Positions 44,935-57,949 of a stretch of DNA of 64,000 nt are shown piece after piece (the stretch's first letter is position 1; the number at the start of each line of letters is the position of its first letter). This DNA is from Glandiceps talaboti (lineage: Eukaryota; Hemichordata; Enteropneusta; Spengelidae): NCBI RefSeq assembly GCF_964340395.1, contig NC_135567.1:7004899-7068898 (forward strand). Direction: 5' to 3'. The position numbers were made by a program, and so were the translations under genes. The notes under the pieces are model-generated. The model did no database searches and was not told the origin of the DNA. It was given only the letters and a program-made list of their open reading frames with translations.

Positions 44935-46165
44935 GATATTAGAATTGTCTTCTGGCATTGTTAGAACTGATTGTACTAGTGTACTACTACTAGGGATTTC
45001 CATGATATTTTTATACAAATGATAAATTACTTCATTTGATTTTTATAAGGCATATCTTTATACAAGATTTGAGTTCAGTTAATTGCAAGAGATGTTTCAG
45101 TAAATAGAATACTGCCACCACCCACTTAAATAAGTCAATATGTAGTACAATTTACTCGCCAAAACGTCTAAACTATCGGCTTGTTCATCATCATAATGAT
45201 TGTCATTAGCAGGGTTCTTTCACAGTATGCTTGGTATTTTCTTTCTTGAAACGTTTTAATTTTTTTTTAGTTTTGCTGTTTTAATCGCTAATTTCAGAAA
45301 ACGTTAACATCAACAATTGTAATATGTAGATTTTCTAACATTCGTTTATTAATAATAATAATTTTCTAATTTTCTGTACTGGCCTTGATCATTCTTGTTA
45401 TTTCCATCAATTACATAACTTGTCATACTGTTTGTGACGTCATAGTATGACATAGTATATGTACATTCCTTAGTATACTCACTTCATCACAGACGTCCCT
45501 TTCAATCCACAACTCTAGTATTAACAGTTGTTATGGTATCGGCCATGCTTGTTATGCTTTTAAATTCCTATTCTAAGGAAACCTTTAAATACCCCTCTAG
45601 TAAATTCCCAAACAGCCAAAGAACTGGCAAATTTCTTTTTGGTTGAACGTTTATTAGCAAGGCTCACATTAGATATTATCTTATCAATGCATTCAATGGT
45701 TTATGAGATTCCATGAAATCATTCACCACATTTATAAATGCTATTGATTAGATCATCTCCACTTATACAATTTAAAGCAATGCATCATTTTGAAAATCAA
45801 ATTTTAAGCAATACAAATATAAAGGCATGTTATCTAAACAAGGTTTTTGACTAATGTCAGGTTTTAAAATCCCATATACTTATAAGTTATATAATTTTAT
45901 CTATAGGTCATTACTCTAAGTCATCTTAATAACATCCATATTTGATACATGGTCTTTCTGTTCAGATTTAAATTGATGTTAAAGTATGATATTCGGTAGT
46001 TGTCCTGTGATATCCAAAGGCTCTGTATGTCTCACCATACTTCTATTGTCACACATAGCAGTTGATATTTTATATCAGAACAAATAGAGCGATTATCATG
46101 TATGCATTGATAGTGTATGACGTATGTAAAAGGTCGGTAAGTAACTTTGCTTTGCACGAACATGT
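44935..46165. other. Intronic sequence, nothing further recognised
   Basis: A+T-rich, without a recognised exon or repeat. Confidence 0.45.
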
Positions 46166-46169
46166 GTCA

Positions 46170-46274
<105 letters not shown>

Positions 46275-46478
46275 AGAACATCGAGATGTCAACAAACTTT
46301 GTTAATTTATCGAGAGATGATAGAGCTTTAGAGATTGGTTTCAAACTGAGATGTTTTATCTAATGATTTTCTTTTAGTATTTATAATTATTGTCCCTGAA
46401 CCCAAGTCCCCACAACGGCATCGATCATACGCAACCTTAGCTCCATTCGTAAGACTATGTTACTTACATTTTGGTGCC

Positions 46479-46836
46479 TAATGTGGGGCTCGAGAGTCAA
46501 TCTAAGGTGGCTAGTGTACAGCGTGGGACTTGAGAGTCAATCTAAGGTGGCTAGTGCCCAATATGGGGCTTGAGAGTCAATCTAAAGTGGCTAGTGCCCA
46601 ATATGGGGCTGGAGAGTCAATCTAAGGTGGCTAGTGTCCAGCGTGGGACAAGAGAGTCAATCTAAGGTGGCTAGTGCCCAATGTGGGGCTTGAGAGTCAA
46701 TCTAAGGTGGCTAGTATCCAATGTTGGGCTTGAGAGTCAATCTAAGGAGGCTAGTGTCCAGCGTGGGACTAGAGAGTCAATCTAAGGTGGCTAGTGACCA
46801 ATGTGGGGCTTGAGAGTCAATCTGAGGTGGCTAGTT
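46479..46836 (+). repeat. 40-bp tandem repeat, about 9 copies
   Basis: The unit contains GAGAGTCAATCTAAGGTGGC then TAGTGCCCAATATGGGGCTT, period exactly 40. Two forms alternate in part (AATGTGGGGCTTG and CAGCGTGGGACT). Intronic. Confidence 0.95.
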
Positions 46837-47039
46837 TCATTTAAGAAAGTGAGAAATTTCATAGTGAAATTGTATCTTTACAGTTTACCAGTCAATCTGA
46901 AGACTTTAATTCTGTTTTGCACTTTATTGAAATTGAAAGTGAATTCATTCTATATCATCAACGGAAATTTTATGATTGATGCTTTCAGGACTACATCTTT
47001 GTATACTGTTATTAATATTGATAAGATTGAACGACTTGA

Positions 47040-47221
47040 ATTGACAATTATCTCAATTGTCAGACCGATCTGCCATGTAGTTTGGAATTATACATTTTTT
47101 TACGAAAAAGACACTTTGTTAGCCCTAATTTGCATATCACCGAGGATATCATCACGTCATTAACACTTTCTAAATTAAAACCCCCAAAAACGTCCCTGCT
47201 ATCTTTATCACTCTAACTATG

Positions 47222-47252
<31 letters not shown>

Positions 47253-47290
47253 TACATACATACATACATACATACATACACACACACACC
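47040..47290 (+). repeat. Dispersed repeat with TTTGCATATCAC word and (CA)n/(CATA)n tail
   Basis: Same family as 37255-37727 (CAGACCGATCTGCC, TTAGCCCTAATTTGCATATC). The microsatellite tail is at 47222-47288 and is followed by the block also found at 37728. Confidence 0.75.
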
Positions 47291-47413
47291 ACAGAGACAT
47301 TTCACCATGCCTATAGTACACTGAATCTCAGTTCAGCTGTGACCACAAAAATAAGAAATGCAAACAAGAATAATGTGATATAATGTATAACAGAAATAAG
47401 TTGTTTTCCTCAC

Positions 47414-47456
47414 CTTCCTCTCTGCTGTACATCCCTGACATCATCACGGTCGATTC
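47414..47456 (-). CDS. ROC-COR-DED gene exon (linker, 43 bp)
   Basis: Acceptor TTATTATAG and donor GTGAGG bound 43 bp, entered in phase 1 and left in phase 2. It encodes IDRDDVRDVQQRG. No domain was recognised, but both phases fit and a decayed duplicate exists at 37851-37889. Confidence 0.65.
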
Positions 47457-47907
47457 CTATAATAAAAAACCGCATGATGATTTATGTTAGCTATCACCAA
47501 AACATGAAAGGTGGTTAATGTCCAGTAGAAAATTAGAAGCCATTGGTAAACATGTATATAAACACATTTACTATTTCACTTATGACTACTTGTATAAGTA
47601 ACATTTTACAAATAATTTGAACTTAATAATGATTATAAAGACTACAAATATAAACCTACTCCAAGTATTAAGTTCTATTTTATATCTAACATTGGATTAT
47701 TTCCCACACACATATTGAAAGGTATTTATTTTTGCAACCTGTCAACAGTTTCATTATTATCATGGCGGAGTTCAAATTTTAAGCATTACCACTCTTTCTC
47801 GCCAAACTAAATTATTTTTTTCAGTAAACAAATGTCTTCTACTCAGATGACATCATGGGATATTAATTTGACATCCTAGAAGCCAAGTAAGACACTAATT
47901 ATCTCAC

Positions 47908-48000
47908 CATGACCAGCCAATCTTGATTCACCGACCACTTCTTCACCAGCCTTTGCTTCAGATAAGTGTAGCTTCTTCATTTGCTTTTCAACAGCTCCAT
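47908..48000 (-). CDS. ROC-COR-DED gene exon (linker, 93 bp)
   Basis: Acceptor ATTTGACAG, donor GTGAGA, phase 1 to phase 1. It encodes DGAVEKQMKKLHLSEAKAGE then EVVGESRLAGHG, a charged linker with no known domain. Confidence 0.7.
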
Positions 48001-48162
48001 CTGTCAAATAAAGAACATGTGCATATGTAATATGTGTATAACTGTGTAGAGTGATATGATTCATTTTTTGAAAGAATCAGGAAAATATCAACGATAGCTA
48101 ACTATTTTTCTTTTGGCACTGAAATTCAAAAAGTAATATCAAATCTCTCCCAATATTCTTAC

Positions 48163-48263
48163 CTTGACATAGTAAACTGGCAGCGGCTTCTTTTCTACCC
48201 TTGCCGCCATCAGCAGGTGTTAGTATTCCCAATGTCTTGCAGTACAGACAATCCCACTTGGCA
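48163..48263 (-). CDS. ROC-COR-DED gene exon with CLYC motif (101 bp)
   Basis: Acceptor TATATACAG, donor GTAAGA, phase 2 to phase 1. It encodes AKWDCLYCKTLGILTPADGG then KGRKEAAASLLCQ. The CxxC pair and Gly/Lys-rich end are the only marks; no known domain is assigned. Confidence 0.72.
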
Positions 48264-48552
48264 CTGTATATAGAATGAAATGAAATTATCAACATTTTAC
48301 TAAAGTAAGACAGAAAGTAAACTGGTCTTAGAAACATTCGTGCAGTCTATTACTTTATTTACTTTCACTCGTTTCAACAAAAAATAAAAACAAAATAAAA
48401 AAGACATATACACAAACGTGCAATGAAGCAGAGCCGGCAGAAAAAACAAAAGAACAAATTCAAACAACATTTTTTTTTCATCTGTAACTAATACAAGCAA
48501 TAATCTTGTTTTCTCATAAAAATAGTAGTTTGGTTCGAGGAGAAAACTGTAG

Positions 48553-51455
48553 TCAGTCAGTGTATGAGACAATGAAATTTCAATGCTATTTTAAGTCTAA
48601 CTGTGAGTGTATGAGACAATGAAATTTCAATGCTATTTTAAGTCTAACTGTGTGTGTATGAGACAATGAAATTTCAATGCTATTTTAAGTCTAACTGTGA
48701 GTGTATGAGACAATGAAATTTCAATACTATTATAAGTCTACCTGTGAGTGTATGAGACAATGAAATTTCAATGCTATTTTAAGTCTAACTGTGTGTGTAT
48801 GAGACAATGAAATTTCAATGCTATTATAAGTCTAACTGTGAGTGTATGAGACAATGAAATTTCAATACTATTATAAGTCTAACTGTGAGTGTATGAGACA
48901 ATGAAATTTCAATGCTATTATAAATCTAACTGTGTGTGTATGAGACAATGAAATTTCAATGCTATTATAAGTCTAACTGTGAGTGTATGACACAATGAAA
49001 TTTCAATGCTATTATAAGTCTAACTGTGAGTGTATAAGACAATGAAATTTCAATGCTATTATAAATCTAACTGTGAGTGTATGAGACAATGAAATTTCAA
49101 TACTATTATAAGTCTAACTGTAAGTGTATGCGACAATGAAATTTCAATGCTATTATAAGTCTAACTGTAAGTGTATGACACAATGAAATTTCAATGCTAT
49201 TATAAGTCTAACTGTGAGTGTATGAGACAATAAAATTGCAATGCTATTATAAGTCTAACTGTGAGTGTATGAGACAATGAAATCTCAATGCTATTATAAG
49301 TCTAACTGTGAGTGTATGAGACAATGAAATTTCAATGCTATTATAAGTCTAACTGTGAGTGTATGAGACAATGAAATTTCAATGCTATTATAAGTCTAAC
49401 TGTGAGTGTATGAGACAGGGAAATTTCAATGCTATTATAAATCTAACTGTGAGTGTATGAGACAATGAAATTTCAATGCTATTATAAGTCTAACTGTGAG
49501 TGTATGAGACAATGAAATTTCAATGCTATTATAAATCTAACTGTGAGTGTATGAGACAATGAAATTTCAATGCTATTATAAGTCTAACTGTGAGTGTATG
49601 AGACAATAAAATTGCAATGCTATTATAAGTCTAACTGTGAGTGTATGAGACAATGAAATTTCAATGCTATTATAAGTCTAACTGTGAGTGTATGAGACAA
49701 TGAAATTTCAATGCTATTATAAGTCTAACTGTGAGTGTATGAGACAGGGAAATTTCAATGCTATTATAAATCTAACTGTGAGTGTATGAGACAATGAAAT
49801 TTCAATGCTATTATAAGTCTAACTGTGAGTGTATGAGACAATGAAATTTCAATGCTATTATAAATCTAACTGTGAGTGTATGAGACAATGAAATTTCAAT
49901 GCTATTATAAGTCTAACTGTGAGTGTATGAGACAATGAAATTTCAATGCTATTATAAATCTAACTGTGAGTGTATGAGACAATGAAATTTCAATGCTATT
50001 ATAAGTCTAACTGTGAGTGTATGAGACAATGAAATTTCAATGCTATTATAAGTCTAACTGTGAGTGTATGAGACAGTGACATTTCAATGCTATTATAAGT
50101 CTAACTGTGAGTGTATGAGACAATGAAATTTCAATGCTATTATAAGTCTAACTGTGAGTGTATGAGACAGTGACATTTCAATGCTATTATAAGTCTAACT
50201 GTGAGTGTATGAGACAATGAAATTTCAATGCTATTATAAATCTAACTGTGAGTGTATGAGACAATGAAATTTCAATGCTATTATAAGTCTAACTGTGAGT
50301 GTATGAGACAATGAAATTTCAATGCTATTATAAATCTAACTGTGAGTGTATGAGACAATGAAATTTCAATGCTATTATAAGTCTAACTGTGAGTGTATGA
50401 GACAATGAAATTTCAATGCTATTATAAATCTAACTGTGAGTGTATGAGACAATGAAATTTCAATGCTATTATAAATCTAACTGTGAGTGTATGAGACAAT
50501 GAAATTTCAATGCTATTATAAATCTAACTGTGAGTGTATGAGACAATGAAATTTCAATGCTATTATAAATCTAACTGTGAGTGTATGAGACAATGAAATT
50601 TCAATGCTATTATAAATCTAACTGTGAGTGTATGAGACAATGAAATTTCAATGCTATTATAAGTCTAACTGTGAGTGTATGAGACAATGAAATTTCAATG
50701 CTATTATAAGTCTAACTGTGAGTGTATGAGACAGTGACATTTCAATGCTATTATAAGTCTAACTGTGAGTGTATGAGACAATGAAATTTCAATGCTATTA
50801 TAAATCTAACTGTGAGTGTATGAGACAATGAAATTTCAATGCTATTATAAGTCTAACTGTGAGTGTATGAGACAATGAAATTTCAATGCTATTATAAATC
50901 TAACTGTGAGTGTATGAGACAATGAAATTTCAATGCTATTATAAGTCTAACTGTGAGTGTATGAGACAATGAAATTTCAATGCTATTATAAATCTAACTG
51001 TGAGTGTATGAGACAATGAAATTTCAATGCTATTATAAGTCTAACTGTGAGTGTATGAGACAATGAAATTTCAATGCTATTATAAGGCTAACTGTGAGTG
51101 TATGAGACAATGAAATTTCAATGCTATTATAAATCTAACTGTGAGTGTATGAGACAATGAAATTTCAATGCTATTATAAATCTAACTGTGAGTGTATGAG
51201 ACAATGAAATTTCAATACTATTATAAGTCTAACTGTGAGTGTATGAGACAATGAAATTTCAATACTATTATAAGTCTAACTGTGAGTGTATGAGACAATG
51301 AAATTTCAATGCTATTATAAATCTAACTATGAGTGTATGAGACAATGAAATTTCAATGCTATTATAAGTCTAACTGTGAGTGTATGAGACAGTGACATTT
51401 CAATGCTATTATAAGTCTAACTGTGAGTGTATGAGACAATGAAATTTCAATGCTG
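48553..51455 (+). repeat. 47-bp satellite, about 61 copies, in an intron
   Basis: The unit contains TCTAACTGTGAGTGTATGAG then ACAATGAAATTTCAATGCTA, period 47. It fills nearly the whole intron between exons 48163-48263 and 51787-51823. Variants recur in blocks: TAAATCTAAC for TAAGTCTAAC, GACAGTGACATTT and GACAGGGAAATTT. The block at about 49204-49470 resembles 49580-49800, indicating multi-unit duplication. Confidence 0.97.
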
Positions 51456-51786
51456 TGACGACATGATTATAAAGTAATGGGTTTGTTCAAGGAGAAGAAT
51501 CCAAGAGTTACTAAAAAAAATTGAATAAATTATGGTTTTAAAAAAAATCTTGAATTTGTCTCCTTGTACCAAATCATTATTTAACAGTAGATTTGTTACA
51601 TCACATGACAGATGGTGATATTTTGTGAGTCCATGAATTAGACTGCCAATTATTATCATAAACATTTTTGATTCTAGCCATTGCCAGGTTGACATAGTGT
51701 GTTATTGATTATTGCAATGTATTGTTTAGAAAATAAGCAAAGTGAAACAGAGAATACATCTGAAGTATCAAAAAACCTATACCCAC

Positions 51787-51823
51787 CTTACGTCCTGTCT
51801 GCCTTCAGTCAGGTGACTGAAAT
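51787..51823 (-). CDS. ROC-COR-DED gene micro-exon (37 bp)
   Basis: Acceptor AATCTGTAG (its AG is plus-strand CT at 51824-51825) and donor GTGGGT. It is entered in phase 1 and left in phase 2, encoding DFSHLTEGRQDV. It is short, so it rests mainly on phase agreement with both neighbours. Confidence 0.6.
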
Positions 51824-51974
51824 CTACAGATTTTAAAATGAACAAAAGAATATTTTGTAATAATTTGATTGATAATTCATATAATATGACATCTGAGTGT
51901 ACCAACTTTAATTTCTTCCAGAGAAAATGGATGAATGAAATATAAATTACTATGTACAAATTTATATTTCTTAC

Positions 51975-52800
51975 CGTGGGGTAGTAAGCTTCTAGCATCT
52001 TCTTCCAAATTCTTCTCTTTGTCATGTACTCTCATATTCACCTTAGCTTGCTCTAGTACATAGTCATTTGCATAGTATCTTACTTGTTCAGGCTTGTCGT
52101 GATTTCGAAGCGATTCTGCACTTAGAACGAATTCATCGACATTGGTTCCAGGACACGAAGCAAACAGTACATTTGTGGCATGTTTTGAGACATAATCAAG
52201 CACTCTCTCACAATGGATGATTTCATCAATATTTGCAGCTCTAACGCAAATATGAACAGCTCTTCTATCGACCATCTTGTACACCAATGCTTCAATAACA
52301 TCACATAACTTTATGTCGTTTATCCATAGACAACTTGGCTGACGTCCTATATCAGTGAACAGCTTATGAAGACGGACTTGCAATCGTGGGAAGAAACCTG
52401 CACTAAAACTATCTGTTTCATCACGACATTGGATTCTTTTACCAAAGTAAAGCTTTTTCGTCTCTCTCCTCTCCCACTGATCTTCAGGCATGTTGTATTC
52501 AAGAAGACCCGGGATTATGAACTTGGCCTCACTAGTGCTGTCATCGTCAGATGGATATTTTGCAATGAGCTCAAACTCTTCAAGGAGATGAATGAGTGGA
52601 TCGATATTAGCATCCTTTCCAAGGACATCTTGGATCTCTTGTTTGGTGCATACTCCTGTTTCTGATCGAGGTAGCCTTTTTGCATATTGGGTGAATATTT
52701 CAGTAGCCAGCATTGGACCAAATACTCTGTTACATAACCACTGTGGATCTAATACAACGATATCTTCATTGCCATTCGATTTGACTGTTATGTATATGAC
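51975..52800 (-). CDS. ROC-COR-DED gene exon: COR domain (DAPK1-like)
   Basis: An 826-bp exon between acceptor AATTTTGCAG and donor GTAAGA, entered in phase 0 and left in phase 1. It encodes about 275 residues beginning VIYITVKSNGNEDIVVLDPQ then WLCNRVFGPML, the start of the COR domain as in DAPK1 (VLLLDPxWLCxxVxGxLL). KQEIQDVLG, LIHLLEEFELIAKYP, KFIIPGLLEY and a GFFPRLQVRLHKLF segment follow. COR dimerises and couples to the ROC GTPase module in ROCO proteins. The protein is probably cytosolic. The match is to known family pattern; the gene is not a one-to-one DAPK1 orthologue on this evidence, since the C-terminus is a DED, not a Death domain, and the N-terminus is outside the window. Confidence 0.88.
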
Positions 52801-52899
52801 CTGCAAAATTGAGTTATAAACTTGTCTAGGTGATCGATTATAAATTTTGCATTGAATTGAATTGCATTTTATTTCCACCAAAAACACAAGATAATAACA

Positions 52900-53530
52900 A
52901 TACCACAGGAAATATCACTAATAAGAAAATATTCTGATGAGACCCATGGAAAAATAGTTCACTTGGAACTAATCTAGTCAATGGTCCTGACAAATATGGG
53001 AAGTAGCTAAATATCAATGCTAAAAAAATAAATAATCAAATACACATAGTTATTAACATTTGTATACAAAATATTACAGAATTGTAAACAAGACGTGTAC
53101 TATACATACTAATTATCATAGTCAATCACTTTAAACTGTATTATTGAGTCTTTGTCGTTGTTGAGTTTTCATTCATAGGTCATAGATCACATAGATTACA
53201 TTAGTGTTGTAAATAATTCACCCATGCACTTGATGCTAACTATGATGGCACTGTTAGCCATCTATTACCCATTGTTACCAAAGGGGCTATTATGCTGCAA
53301 CTGTTTCCCAAAGCTGAAGGAAACAATTGCTACATAATAGCATGAGGTGTAATACTTCAAGACTGTAAGATAATTTTGTCAACTTATCAAACATGCATTT
53401 TGAAAAATTATACTGAAATCTAACAAACAGATTAACGATTATAAGAATTCCGATGGTATTGGTTGACAAGATAAACAGACTGTCTGCATTATGTCATTTG
53501 ACATCACCAAGCTTTTCATATGCTATTAGT
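52900..53530. other. Intronic sequence, nothing recognised
   Basis: A+T-rich DNA between the COR exon and the dispersed repeat. Confidence 0.45.
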
Positions 53531-53534
53531 TATG

Positions 53535-54190
<656 letters not shown>

Positions 54191-54221
54191 TAAATTTGGA
54201 CAGTTGAGGAGCCTTCCATAA

Positions 54222-54620
54222 TTACAATACAAGGAAGGGTAACCTTTTACAAATCAGTTCTTGGGGAATGGCAACACTGAAAGGCATAGCAACATTTTGA
54301 GCCGAACTGATAGGACCTAGAGTAGACATCCTAAAGTAAAAGCTAATGAATGTGTTCAGAGAGCACCAGGTTCCTGCCTCAATGACTGACTTAATGGACA
54401 CGCCAGACCAGAGTGCCCAGGAAGTAGCCACTGCACGAACTTCATGAGCAGTAACTTTAGAAAGTTCCTGTGTATCAGCTGTGGAAGAACTGTATGCTAC
54501 TTTAATAGTATTAACTTTCCACTTAGAAATATCGGCCGTTATACAATCCAATTTGAGCGGTTCGGCCACAGTGGTGCAACTAGAGATAGTACACACTTTT
54601 CCTCTTGAATATTTCTGAGG
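54222..54620 (-). pseudogene. Tyrosine recombinase C-terminal fragment (DIRS-like)
   Basis: It contains VTAHEVRAVATSWALW (the H-x-x-R catalytic pair), SVIEAGTWCSLNTFISFYFR (the W/H-type position and catalytic Tyr) and a tail ending at 54222. The upstream part of the domain, with the first catalytic Arg, is absent. In an intact element this enzyme joins circular DNA into the genome without an integrase. Confidence 0.85.
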
Positions 54621-55640
54621 ACTAGTGGTAGTAGGGGTAGAGGTGGGAAGGTGTAGGCCTCCAACCCCTCCCAACTGAAAGACCACTGCCATTGCTCTGA
54701 GATCTTGTACTGGAGATACAAAAAGAGGCAGTTTGCGATTGAGAAATGTCGCAAACAGGTCAACTACGGGCTTGTTCCACCTGATGAAGATTTGATTGGC
54801 TACATTCTGTGGAATCTCCCATTCCGTGGGGCGAACTTGGATGCAGCGCGAGAGTGCATCTGCAATCCCGTTGCACTTCCCCGGAAGGTGCCACGCCCTT
54901 AGTGTTATCTTCCTGTCTTTGCACCAGAACATTAGGTCCCAGGTGAGATAACATAGGGTCGGTGACCTGGTCCCCCCCCCCATTTTGTTGTTGTAAGCCA
55001 CCACTGTTGTGTTGTTGGTATTGACTAGCACACAGCGGTGTGACACCAGGTGTTCGACCTGGCAAAGAGCTAGAACAACTGCCTGCATTTCCAACCAGTT
55101 GATATGATGGAGGCTGGATGGTAGATCCCAAGTACCTGAGGTCCAGTGGTGGTCCAGATGGGCTCCCCATCCTACCTTGGGTGCACCAGTAAAAAGGAAA
55201 ATATCTGTTTTCGAACTCGACAATTGTTTTCCTTCCAACATTGCCTCTTTGTCCAACCACCATCGTAGGTGCGGAAAAAGGGGTGGTAGGATGGGAACCA
55301 TAGACTCTGCTGATTGGATACTGGGGTGCCAGTGAGCCAACATGTAGAGCTGAATTGGTCACATTCTGAGGCGTGCCCATGGTGAAATGTCGATGATGGA
55401 ATTCATCAAACCCAACAGGGACAGAAATAGTTTGGCTTGTATGCAGGTTTGTTTCGCTACAAGTCTTACCAGTACTACAATCTTGTCTACTCGCTCTTGC
55501 GGTGGACAGACTATTCCCTGTTTGGTCATAAAACGCATCCCGATAAAAATCATCGATTGCAGCAAGAACAGTGATTTTCTGTTCCTCCATGCCCCACAGG
55601 ATGTCGTCAGTTAATTTAAGCAAGGCGGTAGACAAAATCC
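54540..55640 (-). pseudogene. DIRS-like post-RT region and RNase H, frame-shifted
   Basis: In order: IGMRFMTKQGIVCPPQERVD then KIVVLV (post-RT, about 55530-55370), HWHPSIQSAESMVPIL, the RNase H start LFTGAPKVGWGAHLDHHWTS (the catalytic Asp of the usual LFTDAS is Gly), INWLEMQAVVLAL, NTNNTTVVAYNNKMGGG, and HLPGKCNGIADALSRC. The DIRS-typical VVDLFATFLNRKLPLFVSP follows. WEGLEAYTFPPLPLLPLVL continues in another frame near 54690. The RT core expected before it is missing. Confidence 0.85.
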
Positions 55641-55689
55641 ATTCGTCTGATGTAATGCATTCCCAATGTTTTGCATATAAACTTATACA

Positions 55690-57947
55690 CCCCCCCCCCC
55701 CACTGGACCAATGTCCGTGGGGTTCACGGTCCTGTCGGGAAGGAAGTCAGGAGAACTGCTGAAAACTTCCTGACCCCTGTGTTTGATTGGTCGAGGAAGT
55801 GGACAGCTTACTCTGCTGACTAGTGTGTCTAGTGTTCGCAGCCTGAACCAGAACCTTTCTGGGTTTACGAGAGCGTTTCTTACTTTGACTTCAATGCTTG
55901 TATCCACTAGTTTGTGGTTGCTGTCTTGTAGTCGGCGTAAACGTAGACGCTTGAGGCATAGCAGTGGCCTGGAATTCAGTGGGTTTTGTAAATTTTGGAC
56001 CCCTCTCAGTTGCGGCCGGAACTTGCTTAGCCATCTTGCTCAGCGAGCCCCCAAATAAAACTCATAGAATCGCTCGTCTTGCTAGCCCTGGCATCTAGTT
56101 TTAGTTCTGGGGTGTACTTCGGTGCTAGTCGCTCAAGGAAGGCATCATGTTCTGACAAAATGAGCGATGCCCGCTGACGTAATAATGAGATCAGTCACAC
56201 TCGTCGCTACTGAGCGAAAAAGACAGAGGAGTTTGCTCTGAGTGTCTGACATAGGACCACTCTCAGTCAACTCAATCGCCGTGGAGATAAACCAGTCCAG
56301 GTGTGATAGAATGCGTATGTTCTTAGACAACGATTCACCCAAGGACCTCACGAAGGAGCAAGAAACCATATAAGATGTGAAAGCAGTTTAGTTGTCACCA
56401 ACTAACCTTGCTTCCTTCTCCAACGTTGGATACCCTAGCCATGGTTCAGATGTATGAACCTGGTAAGACTTCGACCTTGATTTGAACCATGGGAATCGAC
56501 CCGGTGGAAGGGGATCCCTGTCGTTCATACCTGCCAGTTTGTTCTCAATTTGTGCTTGTTGAGACGAGACTGAATCAGCCCAAGGAAAAGATGTAGTAGG
56601 GTAAGATGATGCTCGCGACTCCTCCCCCAGCGACTGAAACATTCGGGATTCAAACGGCTTGGGTGGAGCCGGCCATTTACAGTCGGGAAACTGCTCGTAA
56701 ATCCATGAAATTACCTCTTCATATCCCACTTTGTCACGAGTAGTGGCTGCTGATGGACAGCGACTGGCTGCCCCGACTGATATTTCAGAATGGGATTCCA
56801 TGTCGCTAAAATCATCATCAGAGGCATGGATCTCCAACACCTCCTTAGATACCTGTGGAGACCTGCGTCCTTACCGAGCTTAACGATCAAAATGATCTGG
56901 AAGGTCTCTATGTCGGAAGCGTAACTGATCACCATGTCTTGACCCTGAGACGGAATGATCGGATGGTGACGCTCTATCCTGAGTATTAGACCTACTACTG
57001 GAACGAGACGGCCGAGAGGGTGAGGTTGACTTCCTGCTTCGGCCTCCTGGTTCCCCTGGGGGTGGGGGCTCATTGTCACTAGGCCCAGTGTGAGGTTAGT
57101 AACAGGTGGAGTCCGCCCTTGAAAACCATGTTGAATGGTTTGCTGCCAGGCATTGGGAACACTGGGTACCATAGAGGGTGCTGTTCCCTCTGGTAAATAG
57201 GGTACTGCTCCCTGTGGTAAAAAGGCAGTGTTACCAGCCATCTGTGGATAAACCCCTGTATACTGATGGAAATACTAAGGGTTTGTCACAGGAAACTGGT
57301 TATAAGGAACGTAGGAGTGTCCCCAAGGAGAGAAATAAACTCCGGGTTGTACTCCTGTTTGGTCGGTCACAGAATCGATGGGCGTCCGGTATCTGGACTG
57401 CCCCCTCGAATTTGCCGCCTGTGGTAAATTACTACGTACCACAGTAGTGGTTTGACCTTGACCAAAGGAAATGTCCCTGACCTCTGTAGTGGGGATACAT
57501 TCTGCCTCTCCCTGAATGATCGTATTTTTGATCAGGCGAACCTGTCTGTCATCAGGCTGGGAACGCCGAGGGAGGTAATACGGATCCCGTCTATGGAGCA
57601 TAAATCCCCTTGTGGGTTTGACCAGGATGGTGCGGCGACAACCGCAGGCACTCCAGGATCCCTAATGGAGGTAAAGCTGTTGCCTTGAAAAGGCAGTTTT
57701 CCAGAATAGGAGAAACAGACATACCTTCTTTGGAAGTACTTACTGTAGTGCGTTGAGGGATGACGTCATCGATCTCGCCACGTCTTTCTGAAAACTTTTT
57801 CCACTGTCGATCGGTCCAGTTACTGCAGAAATCGCATGTCTGGTTAGGCCGACAGGATCTGCAGTCTGCACAAAGATCATGGCCATCTCCCGCAATGATG
57901 GGGTGGCCACACTTACTTATGGAAGACTGATCCGACATTGTGAAGGA
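55690..57947 (-). pseudogene. DIRS-like gag, broken into several frames
   Basis: It starts with MSDQSSISKCGHPII (57938) and a Cys/His-rich N-terminus (CADCRSCRPNQTCDFC then WTDRQWKKF) as in DIRS Gag. A proline/glutamine-rich middle (57.6-56.9 kb) follows, then GYEEVISWIYEQFPDCKWPA (about 56.7 kb) and a helical segment (SLGESLSKNIRILSHLDWFI, about 56.3 kb). The basic tail ends near 55.7 kb. At least four frame changes or stops interrupt it. Confidence 0.78.
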
Positions 57948-57949
57948 AG

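Larger units (their letters stand above)
54222..57947 (-). mobile_element. DIRS-like tyrosine-recombinase retrotransposon, degenerate and internally deleted
   Basis: On the minus strand the order is gag (57.95-55.7 kb), remnant of the post-RT region, RNase H, then the C-terminal end of a tyrosine recombinase. The RT catalytic core and the N-terminal part of the recombinase are missing, and several frameshifts are present. It lies in the intron between the COR exon and exon 59926-60123, in the same orientation as the host gene. Terminal repeats were not identified, so the outer limits are approximate. Confidence 0.85.

Noticed and set aside
48553-51455. CRISPR-like regular repeats
   Set aside because: Units are contiguous with no unique spacers, and the DNA is from an animal; the same reasoning excludes the 36-, 38-, 51- and 56-bp arrays.
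54222-57947. Tyrosine recombinase as evidence of a prophage or integron
   Set aside because: Gag, RNase H and the VDLFAT/FPP motifs identify it as a DIRS-like retrotransposon remnant.
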